Origin: Cryomorphaceae bacterium | GTDB taxonomy: Bacteria; Bacteroidota; Bacteroidia; Flavobacteriales; Crocinitomicaceae | DNA length: 6,089 bases | Reading direction: 5' to 3' | Assembly: GCA_002683585.1 (NCBI GenBank) | Contig: NYTQ01000092.1 | Location: forward strand, 1-6,089 | Shown: positions 1 to 5,595 of the stretch, in pieces | Layout: the number at the start of each line of letters is the position of its first letter | Numbering within the stretch: position 1 is the stretch's first letter | Position numbers and translations under genes: made by a program | The notes under the pieces: generated by a model | Database searches by the model: none | Told to the model about the DNA's origin: nothing | What the model saw: only the letters and a program-made list of their open reading frames with translations

Positions 1-100
1 GGTTGATTTTGCTCCATTAGGAGGCTAATTTAGTAAAAAAATATTATGCATGCATAATATTTTTTTACTAAATTAGCCTCCTAATGGAGCAAAATCAACC
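1..100. repeat. Perfect 100-bp inverted repeat at the window edge, probable assembly artefact
   Basis: Bases 1-50 are the exact reverse complement of bases 51-100, with no spacer; the centre is the ATGCA|TGCAT junction at 50/51. The right arm contains the start codon and first five codons (MEQNQ) of the MarR gene, so the left arm carries the same codons on the - strand, reading out of the window. The arms end exactly at base 1, so the true repeat could be longer. Coding sequence copied into a perfect mirror at a sequence end is typical of a contig-end fold-back or chimeric read. A native 100-bp perfect palindrome would be prone to cruciform cleavage and loss. The inner AT-rich core (41-60) may be a real short dyad that seeded the fold-back. 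The palindrome itself is seen directly; its artefactual origin is inference. Confidence 0.97.
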
Positions 101-533
101 TTTATTAATAGACTTTATGTTGCGCCACGCCTGGCATAGAGTTTCTCGCATGTATAACAACACAGCGAGTACTGAGGGAATGACTATGTCCGTTGGATTT
201 ATACTCATGATTGTTGAAAAAAAGGGAACGCCAAGCACACAACTCGGACCTAAAATGGGGATGGAACCCACGTCACTATCCAGAACATTGAACAATATGG
301 AAACAAGTGGTTTGATTGAAAGAAAGGAATTTTCGGGTGACAAAAGAAAAGTAAATATCTTTCTTACGACAAAGGGAGTAGAAAAAAGAAAGCTAGTACG
401 AAACTTTCTTTTAGAATTTAACCAAAAGATCGCCTCTAAATTCAAGGAAAAAGACCTTAAAGGATTCATGAACGTCATGAATGCTGTGGATCTCGCAATT
501 GAGGATGTCGAAAACAAAAAGAATAACGAATAG
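84..533 (+). CDS. MarR-family winged-helix transcriptional regulator
   Basis: This 149-residue protein has the usual MarR length and layout: an N-terminal dimerisation helix (about 6-28), a winged-helix DNA-binding core (about 32-98) and C-terminal helices (about 99-143) that complete the dimer interface. The recognition-helix region is about residues 61-80 (EPTSLSRTLNNMETSGLIER), followed by a wing with the family-typical D86/R88 pattern and the LTTKG turn near 94-98. MarR proteins are cytoplasmic dimers that bind short palindromic operators and are released by small ligands. The gene lies 16 bp upstream of the beta-oxidation gene, on the same strand and probably in the same transcript, so it likely controls fatty-acid degradation and its own expression; the ligand is unknown. 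The start at 84 is the first ATG after an in-frame TAA at 69-71, and there is no Shine-Dalgarno sequence. The first five codons fall inside the terminal palindrome, so the start and everything upstream should be treated cautiously. The family call is firm; the target is inferred. Confidence 0.9.
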   Translation: MEQNQPLLIDFMLRHAWHRVSRMYNNTASTEGMTMSVGFILMIVEKKGTPSTQLGPKMGMEPTSLSRTLNNMETSGLIERKEFSGDKRKVNIFLTTKGVEKRKLVRNFLLEFNQKIASKFKEKDLKGFMNVMNAVDLAIEDVENKKNNE

Positions 534-549
534 AAATTATACCTAGTTT

Positions 550-2955
550 ATGAAAAGATTTATTAGAAAAGTAGCCGTCCTAGGTTCAGGAGTAATGGGA
601 TCAAGAATTGCATGTCACTTCGCCAATGTGGGATGTGAAGTTTTATTACTTGATATTGCACCAAAAGAGCTAGATGCGCCAGAAACAAAAAAAGGATTAA
701 GCTTGGAGTCTCCTGCCGTTAAAAATAGGATCGTCAATCAATCCCTGCAATTCGCTTTAAAATCTAACCCCTCTCCTATTTACCTAAAATCTTTTGCTTC
801 GCGCATTGAGACTGGTAATTTCGATGATGATTTACACAAAATCAAAGACTGTGATTGGGTCATTGAGGTGATTATTGAACGACTTGATATCAAACAGCAG
901 CTGTTCGAGAAAGTTGAGCTTCACAGAAAAGAAGGAACCTTAATTTCATCGAATACCTCTGGCATACCTATCAATATGATGCTGGATGGACGTAGCGAGG
1001 ATTTTCAAAAACACTTTTGTGGCACTCACTTTTTCAATCCTCCGAGATATCTGCAATTACTTGAGATTATCCCTACACCAAAAACAGATGAAAGCGTAGT
1101 AGACTTTCTCATGGATTATGGCGCTAAAATTCTTGGTAAGAAAACTGTTCTATGTAAAGACACACCGGCTTTTATAGCAAATCGTGTAGGTGTCTATTCT
1201 ATAATGGCCCTATTCCATGCGGTAAAAGAGATGGGCTTCTCAGTGAGTGAGGTAGATAAATTATCAGGACCTATATTAGGAAGACCGAAATCAGCGACCT
1301 TTCGAACTTGTGATGTTGTCGGGCTAGACACCTTAGTGCATGTTGCCAACGGTTTGAAACAAAATTGTCCCGATGACGAAGAAAAAGAGCTATTTGAGCT
1401 TCCTGGATATATCTCGAAAATGGTTGAAAATAATTGGCTTGGATCAAAATCAGGACAGGGGTTTTACAAGAAAGAAAAAGACGAGAATGGTAAAAAAACA
1501 ATTCTAGCACTCGATTTAGAGACTTTAGAATACAAAAAGCCTGACAAAGTAAAATTCCCAACCTTGGAAATGGCTAAACCTATAGAGGACTTGAAACAAC
1601 GGACCAAAATGCTTGTGATGGGAATGGATAAAGCAGGTGAATTTTACAGAAGAATTTTTGGTGGACTGCTGGCTTATGTCTCGAATAGAATACCAGAGAT
1701 TTCTGATGAATTCTACAAAATAGATGATGCATTGAAAGCTGGCTTCGGATGGGAATTAGGCCCTTTTGAGTCTTGGGATTTATTTGGTTATGAGCAAGGT
1801 GTGAAATTTATTAAAGATGCCAATAAAACAATGGGCTCGGCGATTGATGAAATGCGCGCTGCAGGAATGACATCGTTTTACAAATCAGAAAATGGGCGGA
1901 AAATGTTCTTTGATATGGCAACCAAAAGCTATAAAGTCATTCCTGGAACGGAGGATCTTGTTGACTTAAATGCTCTTCGAGAAGACAATAAAGTATGGGG
2001 AAACTCCGATTGTACGCTAGTTCATCTTGGAGAGGGGATTTTAAATTTAGAATTCCATACCAAAATGAATACAATTGGAGGCGGAGTTCTTCAAGGAATT
2101 CAAAAATCCATAGATCTTGCTGAAAGTGAATACAAGGGACTTGTCATATCCAATACGGGGCAAAACTTTTCTGCGGGAGCCAATGTAGGAATGATCTTTA
2201 TGATGGCCGCCGACCAAGACTATGATGAATTGAACTTTGCCGTTAAAGCATTTCAGGACACAACCATGAGGATTAGATATTGTAACATTCCTGTGGTGGT
2301 TGCCCCACATAACATGGCACTCGGTGGAGGTTGCGAAATCTCGTTGCATGCCGACAAGGTAGTTGCACACGCAGAATTATACATGGGCCTCGTTGAATTT
2401 GGTGTAGGACTAATTCCAGGTGGTGGCGGAACAAAAGAGTTTGCAAAGAGACTCTCTGATGAACTTCACGCTGGAGATATTAAAATTAATCGACTAAGAG
2501 ACCGGTTCTTGACGGTTGGTCAAGCAAAGGTATCTATGTCTGCTTATGAAGCATTTGATTACGGCTACCTGCGCGAAGGAATTGATGAAGTTGTTGTTTC
2601 AAGAGCACATCAGCTGGCTCGTGCAAAAGCAGCATGCCTCGAAATGTCTGATAAGGGATATGTACCGCCAAAGAGAGAAAAGAACATCACTGTCGTTGGT
2701 CAGGAAGGATTGGGTATCGTATATGTAGGGGCGAACTCTATGCTTTCCGGTAATTACATGTCCGAGCATGACCGAGTCATCTCCGAAAAATTGGGTTTTG
2801 TCTTGTGTGGAGGCGATTTATCAGAAAATACGGTGGTGTCAGAGCAGTATCTATTGGATCTAGAAAGAAAAGCATTCTTGGAACTATGCAGAGAGAAAAA
2901 GACCTTGGAACGTATTGAAAGTATCGTAAAGTATGGTAAAATATTAAGGAATTAA
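550..2955 (+). CDS. fadN: Bifunctional 3-hydroxyacyl-CoA dehydrogenase/enoyl-CoA hydratase (FadN type)
   Basis: This 801-residue cytoplasmic enzyme should hydrate trans-2-enoyl-CoA and oxidise the resulting 3-hydroxyacyl-CoA with NAD+ in beta-oxidation. The dehydrogenase comes first. Its Rossmann fold has GSGVMG at 12-17 and acidic D35 for NAD. S137, H160 (in THFFNPP), E172 and N211 match the catalytic residues of the family, and C-terminal helical dehydrogenase domains cover about 205-440. The crotonase-fold hydratase follows (about 490-690): SAGAN at 541-545 forms part of the oxyanion hole, and E596 (in LGGGCE) and E616 are the two catalytic glutamates with the normal spacing of 20, followed by IPGGGGT at 622-628. 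This order is the reverse of E. coli FadB and matches Bacillus FadN, which is of similar length. Translation starts at the only sensible ATG, without a Shine-Dalgarno, 16 bp after the MarR gene. The stop overlaps that of the convergent gene. No thiolase or acyl-CoA dehydrogenase gene follows, so those steps must be encoded elsewhere. The fadN symbol rests on domain order. Confidence 0.94.
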   Translation: MKRFIRKVAVLGSGVMGSRIACHFANVGCEVLLLDIAPKELDAPETKKGLSLESPAVKNRIVNQSLQFALKSNPSPIYLKSFASRIETGNFDDDLHKIKDCDWVIEVIIERLDIKQQLFEKVELHRKEGTLISSNTSGIPINMMLDGRSEDFQKHFCGTHFFNPPRYLQLLEIIPTPKTDESVVDFLMDYGAKILGKKTVLCKDTPAFIANRVGVYSIMALFHAVKEMGFSVSEVDKLSGPILGRPKSATFRTCDVVGLDTLVHVANGLKQNCPDDEEKELFELPGYISKMVENNWLGSKSGQGFYKKEKDENGKKTILALDLETLEYKKPDKVKFPTLEMAKPIEDLKQRTKMLVMGMDKAGEFYRRIFGGLLAYVSNRIPEISDEFYKIDDALKAGFGWELGPFESWDLFGYEQGVKFIKDANKTMGSAIDEMRAAGMTSFYKSENGRKMFFDMATKSYKVIPGTEDLVDLNALREDNKVWGNSDCTLVHLGEGILNLEFHTKMNTIGGGVLQGIQKSIDLAESEYKGLVISNTGQNFSAGANVGMIFMMAADQDYDELNFAVKAFQDTTMRIRYCNIPVVVAPHNMALGGGCEISLHADKVVAHAELYMGLVEFGVGLIPGGGGTKEFAKRLSDELHAGDIKINRLRDRFLTVGQAKVSMSAYEAFDYGYLREGIDEVVVSRAHQLARAKAACLEMSDKGYVPPKREKNITVVGQEGLGIVYVGANSMLSGNYMSEHDRVISEKLGFVLCGGDLSENTVVSEQYLLDLERKAFLELCREKKTLERIESIVKYGKILRN

Positions 2956-4499
2956 TGGTTCATTACTTTTACACTAACCCTCCGGTTGATTGACCTATCT
3001 TCGGGCTTAACACCGGTATTAAGTACATTACGCTCACCATTGAATCGCGTAATAAACTGATTTTTATTCAATCCCGTAAATTCTGCAATATAGTTCTGAA
3101 CGGCAATAGCTCTCTTTTTGGATAAATCAAGATTGTACTGATTCGTACCTATATGATCCGTATGACCAACAATGTAAATGACTGAACTTTGATTGATGGA
3201 CTGAAGTAAGCTTTTCAATTTAAAAAATTCGTCCAAAGGAATGTCAAACTGATCGAATTCGAAATAAATCGTGGTATTCAAATGATCCGTCTCTGAACTT
3301 GGAACAGCAATAGTATCCTTTTCAACTTGAGGCTTGTGGTATGCTACAAAATCAATCCGCAACTCTTCGTATAGATTGGAATTAGATGCTATTTTTTGTG
3401 GTTGATAATATACCTCATTGCCATCAACGAAGACCTCTGCGTTAGAAAAATTTGCGGGAATAGTCATCGAATATCTCCCATATTCATCTGAAGATGTCTC
3501 TCCCATTAAAATACCCTTTGACATGATTCGAACAGTTTTTTGATCTGGTTGATCATTAAGCGAAATTTTACCAAAGACTAAGACACTCGGTTCAGGCTTT
3601 AAAGAAGCTTGTGTTTTATTTAAATCTGCGTAATAAATATCTAAATCTCTTATGAAATATGCAGCTTCACCCCTTCCTGAGATTACGAAACCCATATCGT
3701 TTTTTGAGGTATTAAAAGGTTTTCCAATATTTACGGGTTCCCCTGTATTTATTCCGTTCCATTTGGTCTTTAAAATATCTAGCTTGCCAAATCCACCATA
3801 TCCATCAGAAGAAAAGTAAATAGTTTTATTATCAGCAGCAATATATACAGAGCGTTCATCTCCACTTGTGCTTACGCCTAAGGGCTTCAGAAAGGTCCAA
3901 ACCCCTTTCTTTTTAATACTAAAATAAAGATCCATGTTACCGTTATAGTCAGGACCACAGGCTACAATAAAGAGCTTTCCGTTCGGTGAGACCGCCATAC
4001 CGTCAGTGGCATATCGCCTATTGATTCGATAGTGTTTTCTGAAGAACTGATTAATACCTCCCCCTAATCCCTTTATGTTTTTTAGTTTGCCATTGGCTAT
4101 TTCAGCCTCATAATATGGGCCTCCAGAGGATTCCCAGTAATTCAGCCAGCTTTGGAAATAAATTTTTTCACCGTCATACGAAACTGATGGCTCATCCTCA
4201 CCATTTGCAGTATTGATTTGAGTCACATACTCTGGGGCCAACCAAGCTGAATCTTTATATATGGCCTTGTAGATGTCTCCATCACCAAAAGAGCTATTGA
4301 AAGGCTTTTTTCTTGTCGACATAAAATAAAGCTCTTTACCATTTGGCATAATAGAAAGATTACATTCTCTGAAATTTGTATTGAGCTTATCCAATGGCCT
4401 AATGTCAGCATCTTCATTATTCAGTACAGGTATTTCCTGACCCAAAACAGAAGTAATAGGTACGAATACAAAACACAATAAATGAAGCATATTCATCAT
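2952..4499 (-). CDS. Exported beta-propeller/OmpA C-terminal peptidoglycan-binding protein, PorE-like without TPR
   Basis: This 515-residue protein has a Sec signal peptide (about 1-20, cleavage probably before Q21) with no lipobox cysteine, so it should be a soluble periplasmic protein. Five PD40-like blades follow, near 44-90, 103-143, 166-207, 214-259 and 268-300, recognisable by repeated S-x-[DN]-G-K-x-[IL]-YF motifs. A CarboxypepD_reg-like beta-sandwich covers about 305-385. The OmpA_C domain (about 408-513) has GHTDHIG at 445-451, with D448 and R463 at the 15-residue spacing that binds diaminopimelate in peptidoglycan, and it ends with NRRV at 505-508. The order propeller-CRD-OmpA_C is that of PorE, the peptidoglycan anchor of type IX secretion, but PorE's N-terminal TPR domain is absent. 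Many Bacteroidota have several such paralogues, so a type IX role is not shown. The ATG at 4499 has nearby alternatives at 4496 and 4490; no Shine-Dalgarno or clear promoter box was found. The gene is monocistronic and converges on fadN with overlapping stops. Confidence 0.9.
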   Translation of the reverse strand: MMNMLHLLCFVFVPITSVLGQEIPVLNNEDADIRPLDKLNTNFRECNLSIMPNGKELYFMSTRKKPFNSSFGDGDIYKAIYKDSAWLAPEYVTQINTANGEDEPSVSYDGEKIYFQSWLNYWESSGGPYYEAEIANGKLKNIKGLGGGINQFFRKHYRINRRYATDGMAVSPNGKLFIVACGPDYNGNMDLYFSIKKKGVWTFLKPLGVSTSGDERSVYIAADNKTIYFSSDGYGGFGKLDILKTKWNGINTGEPVNIGKPFNTSKNDMGFVISGRGEAAYFIRDLDIYYADLNKTQASLKPEPSVLVFGKISLNDQPDQKTVRIMSKGILMGETSSDEYGRYSMTIPANFSNAEVFVDGNEVYYQPQKIASNSNLYEELRIDFVAYHKPQVEKDTIAVPSSETDHLNTTIYFEFDQFDIPLDEFFKLKSLLQSINQSSVIYIVGHTDHIGTNQYNLDLSKKRAIAVQNYIAEFTGLNKNQFITRFNGERNVLNTGVKPEDRSINRRVSVKVMNH

Positions 4500-4516
4500 G
4501 ATCTATGATTTGAATC

Positions 4517-4562
4517 CAATTTAGTGAAATTGTTACAAATGATTTTGTAAAAAGTGTTTTAC
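4517..4562. repeat. Cluster of three small inverted repeats, possible operator region
   Basis: Three perfect dyads, each with a 4-bp spacer, lie side by side: CAATTT-AGTG-AAATTG (4517-4532), TTACAAA-TGAT-TTTGTAA (4533-4550) and GTAAAA-AGTG-TTTTAC (4547-4562, sharing four bases with the second). Two have the same AGTG centre. They fill the space just upstream of the OmpA-like gene (- strand) and reach the expected -33 region of the tRNA promoter. They could be regulator sites or weak hairpins in the OmpA-like gene's leader. The region is very AT-rich, so chance is a real alternative. The repeats are seen directly; any function is inference. Confidence 0.4.
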
Positions 4563-4579
4563 ATTCGAAAAAATAAGTT

Positions 4580-4587
4580 TACTTTTG
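4580..4587 (+). promoter_or_regulatory. Candidate Bacteroidota -7 promoter box for tRNA-Asp
   Basis: TACTTTTG matches the Bacteroidota primary-sigma -7 consensus TAnnTTTG exactly. Transcription would start near 4594, giving a pre-tRNA leader of about 60 nt before the mature 5' end at 4654. No clean TTTG-type -33 element lies 19-21 bp upstream; the best is a T-rich stretch at 4556-4560, inside the third dyad of the neighbouring cluster. The box match is direct; its use as a promoter is inferred from position. Confidence 0.5.
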
Positions 4588-4615
4588 TATCTCCTTTTTG
4601 GAACGAACATTTTTG

Positions 4616-4637
4616 AATCTGACTGTTGTCAGAGATT
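4616..4637 (+). other. Hairpin in the pre-tRNA leader
   Basis: The core is TCTGAC-TGTT-GTCAGA (4618-4633), a perfect 6-bp stem with a 4-nt loop. An alternative pairing of AATC with GATT extends it to 4616-4637 with a two-base bulge. It lies between the candidate promoter and the tRNA and ends 16 nt before the mature 5' end. It has no T-run directly after it, so it is not an obvious terminator. It may influence processing or be incidental. Confidence 0.4.
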
Positions 4638-4653
4638 GAAAGATTAAAAAAAT

Positions 4654-4727
4654 GGTCTGGTAGTTCAGTTGGTTAGAATACCTGCCTGTCACGCAGGGGG
4701 TCGCGGGTTCGAGTCCCGTCCAGACCG
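4654..4727 (+). tRNA. tRNA-Asp (anticodon GTC)
   Basis: The full cloverleaf can be folded by eye. The seven-pair acceptor stem GGTCTGG (4654-4660) with CCAGACC (4720-4726) is perfect. The D stem pairs 4663-4666 with 4676-4679, with a GG in the loop. The anticodon stem CCTGC/GCAGG (4681-4685/4693-4697) presents GTC at 4688-4690, reading the aspartate codons GAC and GAT. The T stem is 4703-4707/4715-4719 with loop TTCGAGT. The discriminator is G4727, the known aspartate identity base. The 3' CCA is not encoded (the next bases are CAA), so it must be added by nucleotidyltransferase. It appears to be transcribed alone, from the box at 4580-4587 to the terminator that follows. Confidence 0.98.
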
Positions 4728-4752
4728 CAAGCCCATATGGCTGTGGGATTAG

Positions 4753-4792
4753 AAAAGCTCAGTAAGTATCAACTTTACTGAGCTTTTTGCTT
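4753..4792 (+). terminator. Intrinsic terminator after tRNA-Asp
   Basis: A 13-bp perfect stem, AAAAGCTCAGTAA (4753-4765) with TTACTGAGCTTTT (4775-4787), encloses a 9-nt loop. The arm runs into TTTTT, then GC, then another five Ts ending at 4795. It lies 25 nt after the tRNA and 99 bp before the next gene, so it should end the tRNA transcript and separate it from the lipoprotein gene. Confidence 0.88.
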
Positions 4793-4891
4793 TTTGCCGC
4801 CCCAGAGGCAACTTTTAGCACTAAAGCTCATCTTATAATTACAGTTATTCAATTATCTTGTCTTGACAACTTTATATCGAAAATAGCAACT

Positions 4892-5476
4892 ATGAAAACG
4901 CCTAAAAAACTGACCATCATATGTTTTGCATTACTAATGCTTACGAACTCGAGCTGCACCAATACTGAAGCTGAAAAAGAAATCATTGCTCTTAAAGCGG
5001 AAATAGCCTTACTTAAAAGAAATGAAAGTACGGTCATGGATCCTATCTCTGAAAAACGGGAGGAGATCATTGAACGCTATAGCACAGGAGAAAAAAAATT
5101 AGTGGTTACGTACGCAGGCTCAGGAAGCTATGAATTTGTATCTAAAAAGATGACTTATTATGTCAACGGCCAAATCAAAGAAGAGGAGAACTACCAGAAT
5201 TCAGAATTACACGGAGATTACCGAGAATATTACAAAAATGGCCAGATTTCTGTAAAATGCTCCTATAATGAAGGTAAGAAAAATGGAGAATTCTTTGAAT
5301 TTTATCACGACGGAGTAGTTTGGGAACATGGATATTTCACCAATGGTGACTATGATGGTGAGTACACTACCTATTTTATTGATGGAAAAATAAAAAGCTA
5401 CGAACTGTATAAAAAGGGAGACCGAATTGAAGCAATTTGGTATGACAATAAAGGAAATATTGAGTATCAGAATTAA
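4892..5476 (+). CDS. MORN_2-repeat (YwqK-like) putative lipoprotein
   Basis: This 194-residue protein starts with a lysine-rich n-region, a hydrophobic stretch (about 7-17) and a probable lipidated C22 (LTNSSC, a loose lipobox but acceptable for Bacteroidota), so it is probably anchored in a membrane outside the cytoplasm. Residues 24-45 form a short acidic/basic heptad-like helix (E, K, I, L, A rich) suggesting a coiled coil. From about 64 onward it consists of imperfect MORN_2 repeats of 22-24 residues, with cores such as YYVNGQIKEEENY (89-101), YYKNGQISVKCSY (113-125), FYHDGVVWEHGYF (137-149) and YFIDGKIKSYELY (161-173), each followed by a turn and a G-[DE]-[YF] pattern. The family is often labelled YwqK antitoxin, but no toxin gene is adjacent and the function is unknown; a surface or periplasmic binding role is possible. 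The ATG at 4892 was chosen because it starts directly at the signal peptide. The frame is open further upstream from a TTG at 4787, but that extension begins inside the terminator. No clear promoter box or Shine-Dalgarno was found. Confidence 0.82.
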   Translation: MKTPKKLTIICFALLMLTNSSCTNTEAEKEIIALKAEIALLKRNESTVMDPISEKREEIIERYSTGEKKLVVTYAGSGSYEFVSKKMTYYVNGQIKEEENYQNSELHGDYREYYKNGQISVKCSYNEGKKNGEFFEFYHDGVVWEHGYFTNGDYDGEYTTYFIDGKIKSYELYKKGDRIEAIWYDNKGNIEYQN

Positions 5477-5533
5477 TTATATGTTCCCCGTTTCCAGATT
5501 ACACAACAACTTTCAACATACAAATCGGATTAA

Positions 5534-5547
5534 CTTAAAGCTTTAAG
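5534..5547. repeat. 14-bp perfect palindrome upstream of ribD
   Basis: CTTAAAGCTTTAAG is its own reverse complement; the next outer pair mismatches. It lies 48 bp before the ribD start and 21 bp before the candidate -7 box, so it would overlap the -33 region if that box is used. With no loop and no T-run it is not a terminator. It could be an operator or chance in AT-rich DNA. Confidence 0.45.
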
Positions 5548-5568
5548 GTTTATGCGGATGTCTTTTGT

Positions 5569-5576
5569 TAATTTTG
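5569..5576 (+). promoter_or_regulatory. Candidate -7 promoter box for ribD
   Basis: TAATTTTG fits the Bacteroidota consensus TAnnTTTG. A start about 7 bp downstream would give a leader of only about 13 nt and leave out the AGGAGG at 5577-5582. No good -33 element is seen 19-21 bp upstream. The box and the ribosome-binding site therefore compete as explanations for this stretch. Confidence 0.3.
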
Positions 5577-5582
5577 AGGAGG
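5577..5582 (+). promoter_or_regulatory. Shine-Dalgarno-like AGGAGG before ribD
   Basis: This is a full AGGAGG, but 13 nt from the ATG, which is longer than the usual 5-9 nt. No start codon in the ribD frame lies closer. None of the other genes in the window has such a site on its sense strand, so it stands out, but the long spacing leaves its use uncertain. Confidence 0.4.
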
Positions 5583-5595
5583 AAACAAATAGTTT

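Noticed and set aside
1..100. Rho-independent terminator or hairpin telomere
   Set aside because: The symmetry is perfect over 100 bp, spans coding sequence and stops exactly at the window edge, which fits a contig-end artefact better than a terminator. A linear replicon end has no other support here.
95..517. Long open frame on the - strand opposite the MarR gene
   Set aside because: It is antisense to a clear MarR-family protein, and its translation shows no recognisable domain.
4730..4750. Second hairpin between the tRNA and the terminator (CCCA...TGGG)
   Set aside because: Only a 4-bp pairing with an 8-nt loop and no conserved feature; it is weak beside the 13-bp terminator that follows.
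4863..4868. TTGACA as a sigma70-type -35 element for the lipoprotein gene
   Set aside because: No suitable -10 lies at the right distance before the start codon at 4892, and Bacteroidota primary promoters do not use this consensus.
4787..4891. Upstream extension of the lipoprotein gene from a TTG codon
   Set aside because: It would begin inside the terminator of the tRNA, and it would place 35 extra residues before a well-formed lipoprotein signal that starts at the ATG at 4892.
4654..4892. Integrative-element attachment site at the tRNA-Asp 3' end
   Set aside because: No integrase gene and no repeat of the tRNA 3' end is visible in the window; the tRNA is followed directly by its own terminator.
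5477..5595. FMN riboswitch before ribD
   Set aside because: The 119-bp gap is too short for the usual aptamer plus expression platform, and none of its conserved G-rich blocks is present.
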